Source: Ga0077555 sp050250755
Lineage (GTDB): Bacteria > Pseudomonadota > Alphaproteobacteria > Rhizobiales > Hyphomicrobiaceae
Length of the DNA stretch: 64,000 nt
Direction of reading: 5' to 3'
Assembly: GCA_050250755.1 (NCBI GenBank)
Contig: JBFWOB010000027.1
Span: 1 to 64,000 of the forward strand
Positions within the stretch are counted from its first letter, which is position 1. Each line of letters begins with the position of its first letter. Made by a program: the position numbers and the translations under genes. Positions 8,282-15,503 of this stretch are shown piece after piece. The notes beneath the pieces are model-generated. The model made no database searches. It worked only from the letters and a program-made list of their open reading frames with translations, and had not been told where the DNA came from.

Positions 8282-8497
8282 TCAAAGGACGAAGGGCACC
8301 TGCCGGCTCTTGCACGCCTCAATGACGAACCAGGCGAGTGTTACCTTTCTTGTCGACGACGCGTCGCGATGCCTCGCGCTGAAGCGCGCGGCGATGTCTG
8401 CAAACTCGTTTTCGGAAACCGTGAGTTTGAGCCAGGCCATGGCACGAATTCTGTTCCCATCATTTGCATCGTCATTCCTGGATGTGTCCGTCTTCAT
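8282..8497 (-). CDS. Small hypothetical protein
   Basis: A 71-residue protein whose middle (WLKLTVSENEFADIAARF) and C-terminus (TLAWFVIEACKSRQVPF) look like one strand and two helices. That could be a short ribbon-helix-helix or mobilisation-type DNA-binding protein, but I cannot name a family. It heads the leftward block and is divergent from the HTH-Nudix-like gene at 8732, so the 234 bases between them should hold both promoters. Confidence 0.45.
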   Translation of the reverse strand: MKTDTSRNDDANDGNRIRAMAWLKLTVSENEFADIAARFSARHRDASSTRKVTLAWFVIEACKSRQVPFVL

Positions 8498-8731
8498 GCA
8501 AAGGCTCCCCTAGCGCAGCCGGCCGAAGGGCCCTGCGTCGCGTGACGTGTTGTCGATTGCAGCGCGCTTTGGCGCAGCGCCGGACCGCCGACACACCAAA
8601 TACGTGTGCATTACGGCTCAACGGCCACCCAATCCGATGGGCATCGATAAACCCAGTATGCAACAATAAAGGGCTTCATTGCCATCAGCGGGTTTCAGAG
8701 AAATGCGGGCAAATTCGAAAAAGGACTAAAA

Positions 8732-9970
8732 ATGAACAGAGGCTCTGGCCGAAGGCCAAACCATTCTTTTCCCCGAGACGCTATTGCCGTCTTTCGGCGG
8801 CACGTCAAGGCCCGCGACCTGACCCTGGAAGCGATGGCCGCTGACCTCGAGCTCAGCACGACGACCATCTATAATTTTCTGAACGGTAATGTGCGTAAGG
8901 AGACGACATTCGATCAGCATGTCGTGCGCTTTTGCAAATACCTGGAAATCGAGCCGCAGCAACTCTTGGCAGAGGTCAGGCTCCTGGATCAACACGGTCT
9001 CGAATCGGCCAAATACTGCATGTTCATCGGCGATAGTCTCACGCTGTGGTACTCCCGGGTTGGCAACGGCATTGCGCCGATCAAGGATCAGAACATCGAT
9101 TTGATCTACGACGGCCGATCCGAGGTCCGGTTTCCGAGTCACCTTGAAAGGCTCGTGCACAAGGTCAGAGATGAGCACGGCAAGGGGATGCACGACTTCG
9201 ACAACAACAGCCTCCTGACGGTGCTGTCGGGGGAAACGTCAGCGTGGAAGGGGAAGGATGAGGAATTCTATTGCAAACTCATTCTTGGGAAATCGGATTA
9301 CGCTGCCTTGTACGCTCTACGTCGGACGGAGGATGGAAAGCGCCTTTTGAAGGACTACATCGACAAGTGGTCCCCGGACATATTGTTCGAAGCGGCAACG
9401 GGGCAGGGGGTTGGAGTTAATGTCGTCGTCGTGACGGCCGATGATTGCATGATGCTCGGCCGCAGAAGTCGCGAAGTAGCCGTGAGAACGGGGCAACTGG
9501 ATGTCAGCTGCGTCGAGGGGTTCAATATCAAGCAAGACGTGGGCGCGGATGCTGAAGAGAGCAGGCGAAGGTTTGAGCCGACACCGATAGCGCTGAGAGC
9601 CATTCATGAGGAATACGGCATCACGGATGACAAAGTGCGGAGCGTCTCGTTTCTCAATCTCGGCTTCGATCTGCAGTACGCTCAGTGGAACCTGATCGCC
9701 CTGGCGAAAACCAGCCTTTCGTCAACCCAGGTCAGAAACCGGCAGCGCTCCGTCGCCTCCCAGGGAATCGAGTATAGCGACGTCTACGCTGTCGGCTGTA
9801 CGAACCCGAAGGACGTGTTCACGTTCCTGGCCGATGACGAACGCCCCGTCTGGTCATGCGGATTGGCGGCGGCATTCTATGCCCAGGTGGCCTTGCACGG
9901 CGTTAGTGCCGTCGAGGACGCACTGCAGGACATCAAATTCCGTGATCCCGAGCGGTTTTTGTGGGACTAG
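8732..9970 (+). CDS. HTH regulator with a degenerate Nudix-like C-terminal domain
   Basis: A 412-residue protein. Residues about 15-60 form a Cro/C1-type helix-turn-helix (LEAMAADLELSTTTIYNFLN). The C-terminal half has an open strand (VGVNVVVVTADDCMMLGRR), an acidic stretch and ALRAIHEEYGI, which matches most of the REUxEExGU part of a Nudix box but with Ala in place of the key Glu. The domain may therefore bind a nucleotide ligand without hydrolysing it. A purine-rich AAAAGGA stretch precedes the ATG. The gene is transcribed away from the Rep/transfer block and stands alone; a ligand-sensing regulator of the element is the likeliest role, but this is inference. Confidence 0.6.
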   Translation: MNRGSGRRPNHSFPRDAIAVFRRHVKARDLTLEAMAADLELSTTTIYNFLNGNVRKETTFDQHVVRFCKYLEIEPQQLLAEVRLLDQHGLESAKYCMFIGDSLTLWYSRVGNGIAPIKDQNIDLIYDGRSEVRFPSHLERLVHKVRDEHGKGMHDFDNNSLLTVLSGETSAWKGKDEEFYCKLILGKSDYAALYALRRTEDGKRLLKDYIDKWSPDILFEAATGQGVGVNVVVVTADDCMMLGRRSREVAVRTGQLDVSCVEGFNIKQDVGADAEESRRRFEPTPIALRAIHEEYGITDDKVRSVSFLNLGFDLQYAQWNLIALAKTSLSSTQVRNRQRSVASQGIEYSDVYAVGCTNPKDVFTFLADDERPVWSCGLAAAFYAQVALHGVSAVEDALQDIKFRDPERFLWD

Positions 9971-9994
9971 ACGGCTTGCGCGGACCTTGCCTCG

Positions 9995-10603
9995 TCAAGA
10001 GCCGAGCCCGCCGTGGCGGCGGTCCGGCTCATCCTCTGCCCGCATGGGCGAGACACTGTGGCGTAATCGCGGCGCGAACGCACGACGCAGAAGCGGCTCG
10101 GCCTCCCTGAGCCGTTTTCTCTGTTGCTCAAGGAGGAAACCGATTTCCCTTTCAATCATCTCGGAGGCGCGGGCGCTAACGTCCTCGAGACTCTCATCTT
10201 CACGCTCGACCGCCGCCTTGTAGCGATTCGCCAGGTCGAGTATGCGCCGTTCGGGCTCATAAAACGGGTCGGAAAGGTCGACACCTTGGTCCATGTGCCT
10301 GTCGGCCTCTCCGCCAATGATCGCCCAATCGGCAACTTGGTAGCGCAGGGCTGTCGCGGCGACCTTCACGGCGGCGGAAAGCTCGTCTGTCGAGGGGGCG
10401 GCCAGGCGCGCGACGTTCCACGCCATGTATTGAATGGTTGCTAGGTACGGCGGCATCTGTGACGCGGGATAAGGGTGGTGAGTCCCTCGGCGTTGGCGCA
10501 GCTCCGCGTCTTTCAAGTGCATGAAATGAGAATATAAGTCGTGTGCAGCGAGAATCTGTCCGGCCAATTCTTGCGATCCAAGGGGAGAATAATCTAAACT
10601 CAT
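9995..10603 (-). CDS. Hypothetical helical protein next to the iteron origin
   Basis: A 202-residue, predominantly helical protein. The C-terminal 70 residues are strongly charged (Glu/Arg heptad-like runs, ERQIGFLLEQQRKRLREAE-type), suggesting a coiled coil. No family recognised. It is convergent with the HTH-Nudix-like gene and its start faces the AT-rich side of the iteron origin, so it is likely transcribed out of the origin region. Confidence 0.55.
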   Translation of the reverse strand: MSLDYSPLGSQELAGQILAAHDLYSHFMHLKDAELRQRRGTHHPYPASQMPPYLATIQYMAWNVARLAAPSTDELSAAVKVAATALRYQVADWAIIGGEADRHMDQGVDLSDPFYEPERRILDLANRYKAAVEREDESLEDVSARASEMIEREIGFLLEQQRKRLREAEPLLRRAFAPRLRHSVSPMRAEDEPDRRHGGLGS

Positions 10604-10898
10604 AATAAACAGTATATGGCCCAGATTATAGTTTTTTCAATACAAAATAATAATTCCTTTGAATTGCATGGTCATTGTCAATGGCAGGATAAATCATCGG
10701 AGACGGACCGTTTGGGAACCCTCATATCGTTCGCGCATATTGGTCTGCTCGAAACGATTACTTGCTCCATTTTGCCAGCAGACACGCATGAGGTTATCAA
10801 CAGGCCTTTGAAACATACGGGAGTGTTCGTCATGTTCATGAGGTTCTGTGTTCAGGGCTTTTTTCCTGCAACAATTCAGCTTATTGCGCGCGAGATGA

Positions 10899-10976
10899 TG
10901 ACATTTCAGGCGGCCAACGTGACATTTGAGGCGGCATCGATGACGTTTGAGGCGGTCAGCATGACGTCTCAGGCGG
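10899..10976 (+). repeat. Iteron array A: four 15-bp repeats, 21-bp period
   Basis: Copies start at 10,899, 10,920, 10,941 and 10,962. The consensus is TGACRTTTGAGGCGG; the first and last copies have TCAGG or CTCAGG variants. The exact 21-base spacing is about two helical turns. Confidence 0.92.
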
Positions 10977-10990
10977 CGTTGCGATCATAG

Positions 10991-10999
10991 TTATCCACA
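10991..10999 (+). promoter_or_regulatory. DnaA box
   Basis: TTATCCACA, a perfect match to the DnaA-box consensus TTATNCACA, sits between the two iteron arrays. In Rep_3 replicons such a box helps load host DnaA. Confidence 0.85.
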
Positions 11000-11076
11000 A
11001 AGTATGGTGTTTGGAGCGGTCGAGCGGTGCTTCCCCAGCGGCTGCGTGCGCTTTCAATGACTTGTTGTACGTATCG

Positions 11077-11133
11077 TGACATTTGAGGCGTCGATGCGTA
11101 CATTTGAGGCGGTCATCGTGACATCCGAGGCGG
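11077..11133 (+). repeat. Iteron array B: three 15-bp repeats, 21-bp period
   Basis: Copies start at 11,077, 11,098 and 11,119 and share the ACATTTGAGGCGG core; the last has ACATCCGAGGCGG. The array ends 37 bases before the first possible start of the initiator gene and so may also act as its operator. Confidence 0.9.
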
Positions 11134-11170
11134 ATCGGCACTATGGTGAGGTACCAACCGGAACCTCGCA

Positions 11171-12196
11171 TTGACCGCACAAGTTGCCCTTCCCGTCGTC
11201 ATCGAGCGCAGTCCGCGCCGATCGGGCAACGGCAGCGTGATGGACATCAACGCCACCATCCCGAAGGCCGTCGGCCTCATTCAGGTGAAAGAGAAGGCGG
11301 GTAATCTTTCCCTGCAGGCGCAGAAGATCATCAACGCGCTGCTGTTCTATTCCCATGACAACATCAACGACTCGAATGCGGTGCACGAGGTGCCGCTGCA
11401 GGAGCTGCGTGAGTATCTGGGTCGGCACGAGAGCAATGACCAGGTGCGCGAGACCCTCACGGCCTTGTCGGAGGTCATTCTCAACTTCGACTACCTGGAC
11501 ACGGACGGCGATCGCAAATGGGGCAGCGGCTCGCTCATCGTGGTTTCGGGCTACGAGGTGGGTGACGAGGGCGTCGTGCGGTTTACCTGGCCGCACTGGC
11601 TGCGTCCGCTTCTGGCGGAGCCGGCAAAATGGGCGCGGCTCTCCATGCTGACGGTGCGGTCCTTCCAGAGCAAGTATGGGTTACGACTTTTCGAGAACCT
11701 CGAGATCGTCGCCAACCGGCACGTGAAGGAATGGATTGTGACCGTTGACGATCTACGCATTCTGCTGGGCGTAAAGGAGAAGCTGCAGGGTTGGGGGGCG
11801 TTCCATCGGCGCGCGCTGGCGCCGGCGCTCGAAGAGGTCAACCGGATCGCGGATTTCCATGTCGACTGGCAGGTCCACCGCCAGCGCGGCCGGAAGATTG
11901 CGGCGATCCGGTTTCTGGTGACCAAGAAAGGGCTCCGGGAGCGCCGGGAGTTCAATGCGCGCGCCTGGAAGAAGCTGGGGCAGGGGATCATCGTGTTGAA
12001 GCCGGAAACGCACGAGGCGGCCCGGCTGCTCGCGCCTGGCATGGATGTTTACGTCATCGAGAACGAGTGGCGGGCCTGGATGGATGGAAAGCCCAGGCCA
12101 CGCCGGCCCGATGCGGCCTTTCTCGGCTTTGTCGAGCGTTGGGCGCTGCGCCGTCAGGGCAATCTTTTTGAAGACAATGGCTTGGGTGACGGATGA
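11171..12196 (+). CDS. Rep_3-family plasmid replication initiator
   Basis: A protein of 341 residues (TTG start at 11,171) or 318 (ATG at 11,240). It has the two winged-helix layout of RepA/RepB initiators: an N-terminal domain with SLQAQKIINALLFYS and LRHEVP-type segments, a central PHWLRPLL/FQSKYGLRLFENL stretch typical of Rep_3, and a C-terminal domain with basic residues for iteron binding. Iterons of the expected size lie directly upstream. The protein should bind the iterons, open the AT-rich region and load the host helicase. The start choice is uncertain; the ATG has the more conventional codon but a weak ribosome site. Confidence 0.85.
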   Translation: MTAQVALPVVIERSPRRSGNGSVMDINATIPKAVGLIQVKEKAGNLSLQAQKIINALLFYSHDNINDSNAVHEVPLQELREYLGRHESNDQVRETLTALSEVILNFDYLDTDGDRKWGSGSLIVVSGYEVGDEGVVRFTWPHWLRPLLAEPAKWARLSMLTVRSFQSKYGLRLFENLEIVANRHVKEWIVTVDDLRILLGVKEKLQGWGAFHRRALAPALEEVNRIADFHVDWQVHRQRGRKIAAIRFLVTKKGLRERREFNARAWKKLGQGIIVLKPETHEAARLLAPGMDVYVIENEWRAWMDGKPRPRRPDAAFLGFVERWALRRQGNLFEDNGLGDG

Positions 12197-12211
12197 TGAC
12201 CTTTCAGGCGG
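12197..12211 (+). repeat. Isolated iteron copy
   Basis: TGACCTTTCAGGCGG matches the origin iterons at 13-14 of 15 positions and lies between the convergent rep and partition genes. It could titrate the initiator or handcuff with the main arrays. Confidence 0.7.
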
Positions 12212-12215
12212 CGTT

Positions 12216-12539
12216 TTATCTCTGCTGCTGATTTTCCATGAACGGACGGAAGAACTCCTCAAGCGCCTGCGTGTAGGCGTCCTGCTGCTTCATGCGCCGC
12301 GTAGGCGTGTAGACGTAGTCGATGAAATCGACGAGGTCGGCCGGCAACCGGAGGTTCTTGTTGATGCGCCTGACGGCCGGTGTGGACGGCGGGACTGGCG
12401 TCGACGGCGGAGCGGCATCTTCCGCTGGCGCTGCATTGGCGACCACGGCTTCAAGAAACTTTACATCGACAGATTCCATACCGGGCGCGTCTCCCACGGG
12501 GTTCTGCGGCGAGAATGTCTTCAGGCGGTTGGTGCTCAT
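12216..12539 (-). CDS. Putative centromere-binding partner of ParA (RHH-like)
   Basis: A 107-residue protein with a long Ala/Pro/Thr-rich disordered N-terminal half and a compact C-terminal domain (NKNLRLPADLVDFIDYVYTP...YTQALEEFF) whose strand-helix-helix order fits a ribbon-helix-helix fold. Its ATG overlaps the parA stop as ATGA. In type Ib partition loci a small protein of this shape follows ParA, binds parS and stimulates its ATPase. The family is inferred from position and fold pattern, not from a clear motif. Confidence 0.65.
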   Translation of the reverse strand: MSTNRLKTFSPQNPVGDAPGMESVDVKFLEAVVANAAPAEDAAPPSTPVPPSTPAVRRINKNLRLPADLVDFIDYVYTPTRRMKQQDAYTQALEEFFRPFMENQQQR

Positions 12540-13225
12540 GCGGCTGTCTTTCCTTGTTCGCGTTGATGCATGAGGCGCAGCAGCTCTTCGCCGAGCGCCT
12601 CGATCTCGCGTCGGGCCTTGCTGCCTTTCGGCTCGGTCTCCAGAATGGTGAGGCCCTGGCTGGTAGCCTCGACGAAGGACGCGCGTTCGCACAGCTGGGC
12701 CTCGAGCAATGGTCCTCTGGCGGCCTCCAGGCCCTTCAGGATCGCTTTTCCGGCGAGGGTGCGGGGGTTACGCCGATTGATGACGAAAAACCAATCCAGG
12801 GGGCGCTTGGAGGCCACTTGCTGGAGATCCCGCAGCTCGGTGATGGTGTGTGCGATGCTGTCGCCTGCCCAGACGTCGAAGCCGGGAAGCTGGGTCGGGA
12901 CCAGCACGATGTCACTCGGCATGATGACGTCGCGCGCAATCGCGTCGCCGCGTGGCGGACCGTCGATAACCACGCATTGGTATGTGCGCGAGAGCTCGGC
13001 GAGCTGGCGCGTGATGGTGCCGTTGCTGATGGCGGTGATCGTCAGATTGGGGACATTGGCATGCTCGCCTTGGCTGCGGCAGGCCGCCCACGCCATGGTG
13101 CTGGCTTGCGGATCGGCGTCGATGAGTAGCGTCTTTGCGCCCTCCCCGGCGAGATAGACGGCAATATGCAAGGCAAGGGTGGTTTTACCCGTGCCGCCCT
13201 TCTGATTGATGCAAGAAATAAACAT
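12536..13225 (-). CDS. parA: ParA-family partition ATPase
   Basis: A 229-residue protein of the small (type Ib) ParA class. It opens with the deviant Walker A KGGTGKTT at residues 9-16, followed by LLIDADPQAS, then VIDGPPRGD and VLVPTQLPGFDVWAGDSI. There is no N-terminal HTH, which fits the short type Ib proteins that leave DNA recognition to the small partner. It segregates the replicating form of the element by binding the nucleoid in an ATP-dependent way. The gene is coupled to the downstream partner gene. Palindromes with TTGCATGCA lie upstream and may be its operator or parS. Confidence 0.9.
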   Translation of the reverse strand: MFISCINQKGGTGKTTLALHIAVYLAGEGAKTLLIDADPQASTMAWAACRSQGEHANVPNLTITAISNGTITRQLAELSRTYQCVVIDGPPRGDAIARDVIMPSDIVLVPTQLPGFDVWAGDSIAHTITELRDLQQVASKRPLDWFFVINRRNPRTLAGKAILKGLEAARGPLLEAQLCERASFVEATSQGLTILETEPKGSKARREIEALGEELLRLMHQREQGKTAA

Positions 13226-13295
13226 TGATTGCGTCTTTCATTTGAAGAAATCATGCCTCATGAAAAGTAATATAGCAACCTTATTTGCAACCATA

Positions 13296-13565
13296 TCAGA
13301 TATCTTTGCAGCATTCATGCAACAAATGTATTCTGGAGGTAATATTGAAAGGTTGCATGCAAGAAAGCAATAAAGCATGATTGCATGCACTAAGATCGAA
13401 GACCTCTAATGACCGCAGATCGATAAATTCCGTCGGAGTACGATAACGTTTGCCAAATCGGAAGATAACCTTTGCCAATTCCAGCGCAACGCCGCCATCA
13501 GCTGGCTCGCTATAACCTTGCCGCAAGCTCGTGGCGAAAGAATAGCGATCGTCTGTATATGCCAA
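13296..13565 (-). CDS. Small hypothetical protein between parA and the integrase
   Basis: An 89-residue reading frame. Its first 60 residues (PADGGVALELAKVIFRFGKRYRTP) look coding, but the C-terminal end runs through the palindromic repeats upstream of parA, which makes the end doubtful. No family recognised. It may be a real small gene or the remainder of one. Confidence 0.35.
   Translation of the reverse strand: MAYTDDRYSFATSLRQGYSEPADGGVALELAKVIFRFGKRYRTPTEFIDLRSLEVFDLSACNHALLLSCMQPFNITSRIHLLHECCKDI
13353..13390. promoter_or_regulatory. Palindromic repeats upstream of parA (candidate parS/operator)
   Basis: TTGCATGCAA at 13,353 and TTGCATGCAC at 13,381 start 28 bases apart, and related CATGCAA/GATGCAA half-sites occur at about 13,208 and 13,318. 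They sit upstream of the parA start in AT-rich DNA. Type Ib partition loci usually carry their parS there and repress themselves through it. Confidence 0.5.
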
Positions 13566-13624
13566 GGCATCGCCACGTTCTCCAGTAACCCTTCGGGGGA
13601 TCTATGGTGGGGCCCCTCAGCGAG

Positions 13625-14964
13625 TTACCGAGTACCGGCATGAGCCGGGGAAAGTTCTATCCCCAAGATGCGTTGCTCCTCCGCCCTGTCATCCTCCAAC
13701 GACGAAGCGAACGGGTCGTTGCCACCCATGATCTGGCGCAGTGCGGCTTCCCATTGCAGAAGGGCCGTGCGCTTTAACTTCAGGAGCTCGGCAGCACTAT
13801 AATGCTTGGCCGTGAGCGGCGCTGAGAGTGATTGAGTATGGCGCCGCGTATGAAATCCCCGTGTCCCAGCAACTCGAGATAAGATGAACAGGTTCGGCGA
13901 AGATCGTGCGGCGAGATCGGACTGGGCTGGTTATCGCGGTTGCGAAAGTCGAACACCCACGCGTCATCCTCCTCGCGTCTGGCTGGTTTGCCTTTGTCGT
14001 CGAGCGGGCGTTGGGAGCGGCGTAGAGCGGTAGCCATGGCGTGACCTTCGATATGTGTAGCATCCGCAGCCTTTGGATCGCCGACCGGAGAGGGAAAGAC
14101 GAACGCGCCCTTGGCGTCCGCAAGCGCAGCCGCGAGGATTTCGCGTGACCAGGGAGGTAGCGGCACGATATGTGGCCGAGCGCTTTTATTCTCTGAGATC
14201 TTCCAGGTGGCGGCCACGAGATCAACATCGGCAACACGCATGGAGGCGATCTCGCTGGATCGCTGCGCAAGCAACAGTTCCAGCATCAGCATGCGACGAG
14301 TCGATTCATCCATCGGAGCCTTCGGCAAGTCGGAGATGAATGTCCGGATCTCCGGCACGGAGAGGATCCGGTCGGATGGCTTCTCCTGGTAGAGGCGATG
14401 CCCTCGGGCAGGATTGCCATCGCGCCAACTCACGAGCCGCTGTGCGGCTGCCCAGCCCAGCAGGGCACTCATCGTGCGAAGCATGTGGTTGGCCGCGATC
14501 GGTGTGGACTTCAGTGCGTCATGCGCCGTGTGCAGCGTGGCGTAGTCGAGTTTCGACGGGGCCAAGTGACCGAACCGCTTGCGGCAGTGCGCATCGAAGG
14601 ATTCGCGATAGGACCGCGCCGTGTTCGGTTTCAGGTGAACGCCGACGTGGTGTTGCATCCAAGCGTCGAACAGCTCGGTGACTGTTGAGAAATATTTGTC
14701 GGCGTCGGGGAGTGGATCACGACCGTCTGCCGCAACGCCAAGGTAGGTCAGAGCGTCCTTACGGGCTTGCTCGACGGTCTTGGGCCCGAAGCGGCCGATG
14801 ACACGGCGCTTGGACTTGTTCCCGACCAAATAGGTGACGCAGAAGCTGATACGGCCGGCGGGCGTGACCTGGACTCCGAAGCCGGTGAGTTGATCGTCGC
14901 GAATGATACGCAATTTGCCGCCAGGCTTGATGGAGTCCAGCAGCCGCTTGGTGATGACGGGCAT
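13625..14964 (-). pseudogene. int: Tyrosine-recombinase integrase, frameshifted before the catalytic Tyr
   Basis: The leftward frame from the ATG at 14,964 has an N-terminal DUF4102-type arm-binding domain (RIIRDDQLTGFGVQVTPAG) and the catalytic domain with LLAQRSSEIASMR (first Arg), HDLRRT (His-x-x-Arg) and ILNHS. After NHS the frame runs out at 13,780 in nonsense. The expected continuation (APLTAKHYSAAELL, with the nucleophile Tyr) is present in another frame and runs on to a stop at 13,625. A one-base deletion near 13,830 explains it. As read, the enzyme cannot cleave DNA. It lies next to the tRNA-derived attachment end. Confidence 0.85.
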
Positions 14965-15163
14965 CCTTGACCCCCGGACGTGAATTTGCGCCAGATCATA
15001 ATTTTTGAAGAATATACACGAGATATACACGCGAGGAAGCAAATTGATGCGGGCCGGTGAAGGTATATGATGTCACGTAATGGCTCGCAATCGCATGAAA
15101 TAAAATGATAAAATGTAATATCTGTTGGCAGATCAAAGTCTTGCATATGTGCAATTTTTCCGA

Positions 15164-15208
15164 TTCCTAATCTGGGGGTCGCAGGTTCGAATCCTGCCGG
15201 GATCGCCA
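15164..15208 (+). other. Attachment site: 3' part of a tRNA, probably tRNA-Arg(CCT)
   Basis: From about 15,164 to 15,208 the sequence reads as anticodon loop (TTCCTAA), variable region, T-stem/loop GCAGGTTCGAATCCTGC, seven acceptor bases, G73 and CCA. Counting back from the T-arm puts the anticodon CCT at 34-36. The bases upstream do not complete the tRNA (position 29 already mismatches), so this is the crossover copy left on the right of the integrated element. An intact tRNA gene is expected at the left end, outside the window. Confidence 0.75.
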
Positions 15209-15503
15209 ATAAAATCAGATGCTTATTCGGTATTTTCGTTTATCCAGCATCGCCGCCACGTGTGGCTGGGACGCCGTCCAGTCGTCGTCGCGATAGCACG
15301 TCCAAAGGTGATCGCCACTAGGCTCTCTCCAATACCATCGACAACGGAGTGAAACGGGTTTGGCCATGCTCGTTCAAATTGCGCCCATTCGGCGTGGACC
15401 ATGGAATTTGATGGCTGCTCGGCGAAATTCAAGGTCAGCACGGAACGGTTGGCTTTGCTTCTTCGTTGATCAAAGCTGACGTTATCTGGGCCCCGAAACA
15501 GCC

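Larger units (their letters stand above)
10604..11170. other. Vegetative origin of replication (oriV) of the integrated replicon
   Basis: A gene-free stretch with all the parts of an iteron origin. It has an AT-rich side at about 10,600-10,680, four direct repeats at 10,899-10,976, a perfect DnaA box at 10,991-10,999 and three further repeats at 11,077-11,133, ending just before the initiator gene. The iterons within each array start exactly 21 bases apart, so the initiator would bind on the same helix face. A lone further copy lies past the end of the rep gene. The short open frame running through the repeats on the + strand simply translates the iterons. Confidence 0.85.

Noticed and set aside
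10616..10990. 124-residue frame through the origin
   Set aside because: Its C-terminal end (MTFQAANVTFEAASMTF...) is simply the translated iterons.
15223..15441. 72-residue - strand frame between the attachment site and ligD
   Set aside because: No family pattern, no good ribosome site, and nothing else supports it; the 295-base gap otherwise shows no feature.
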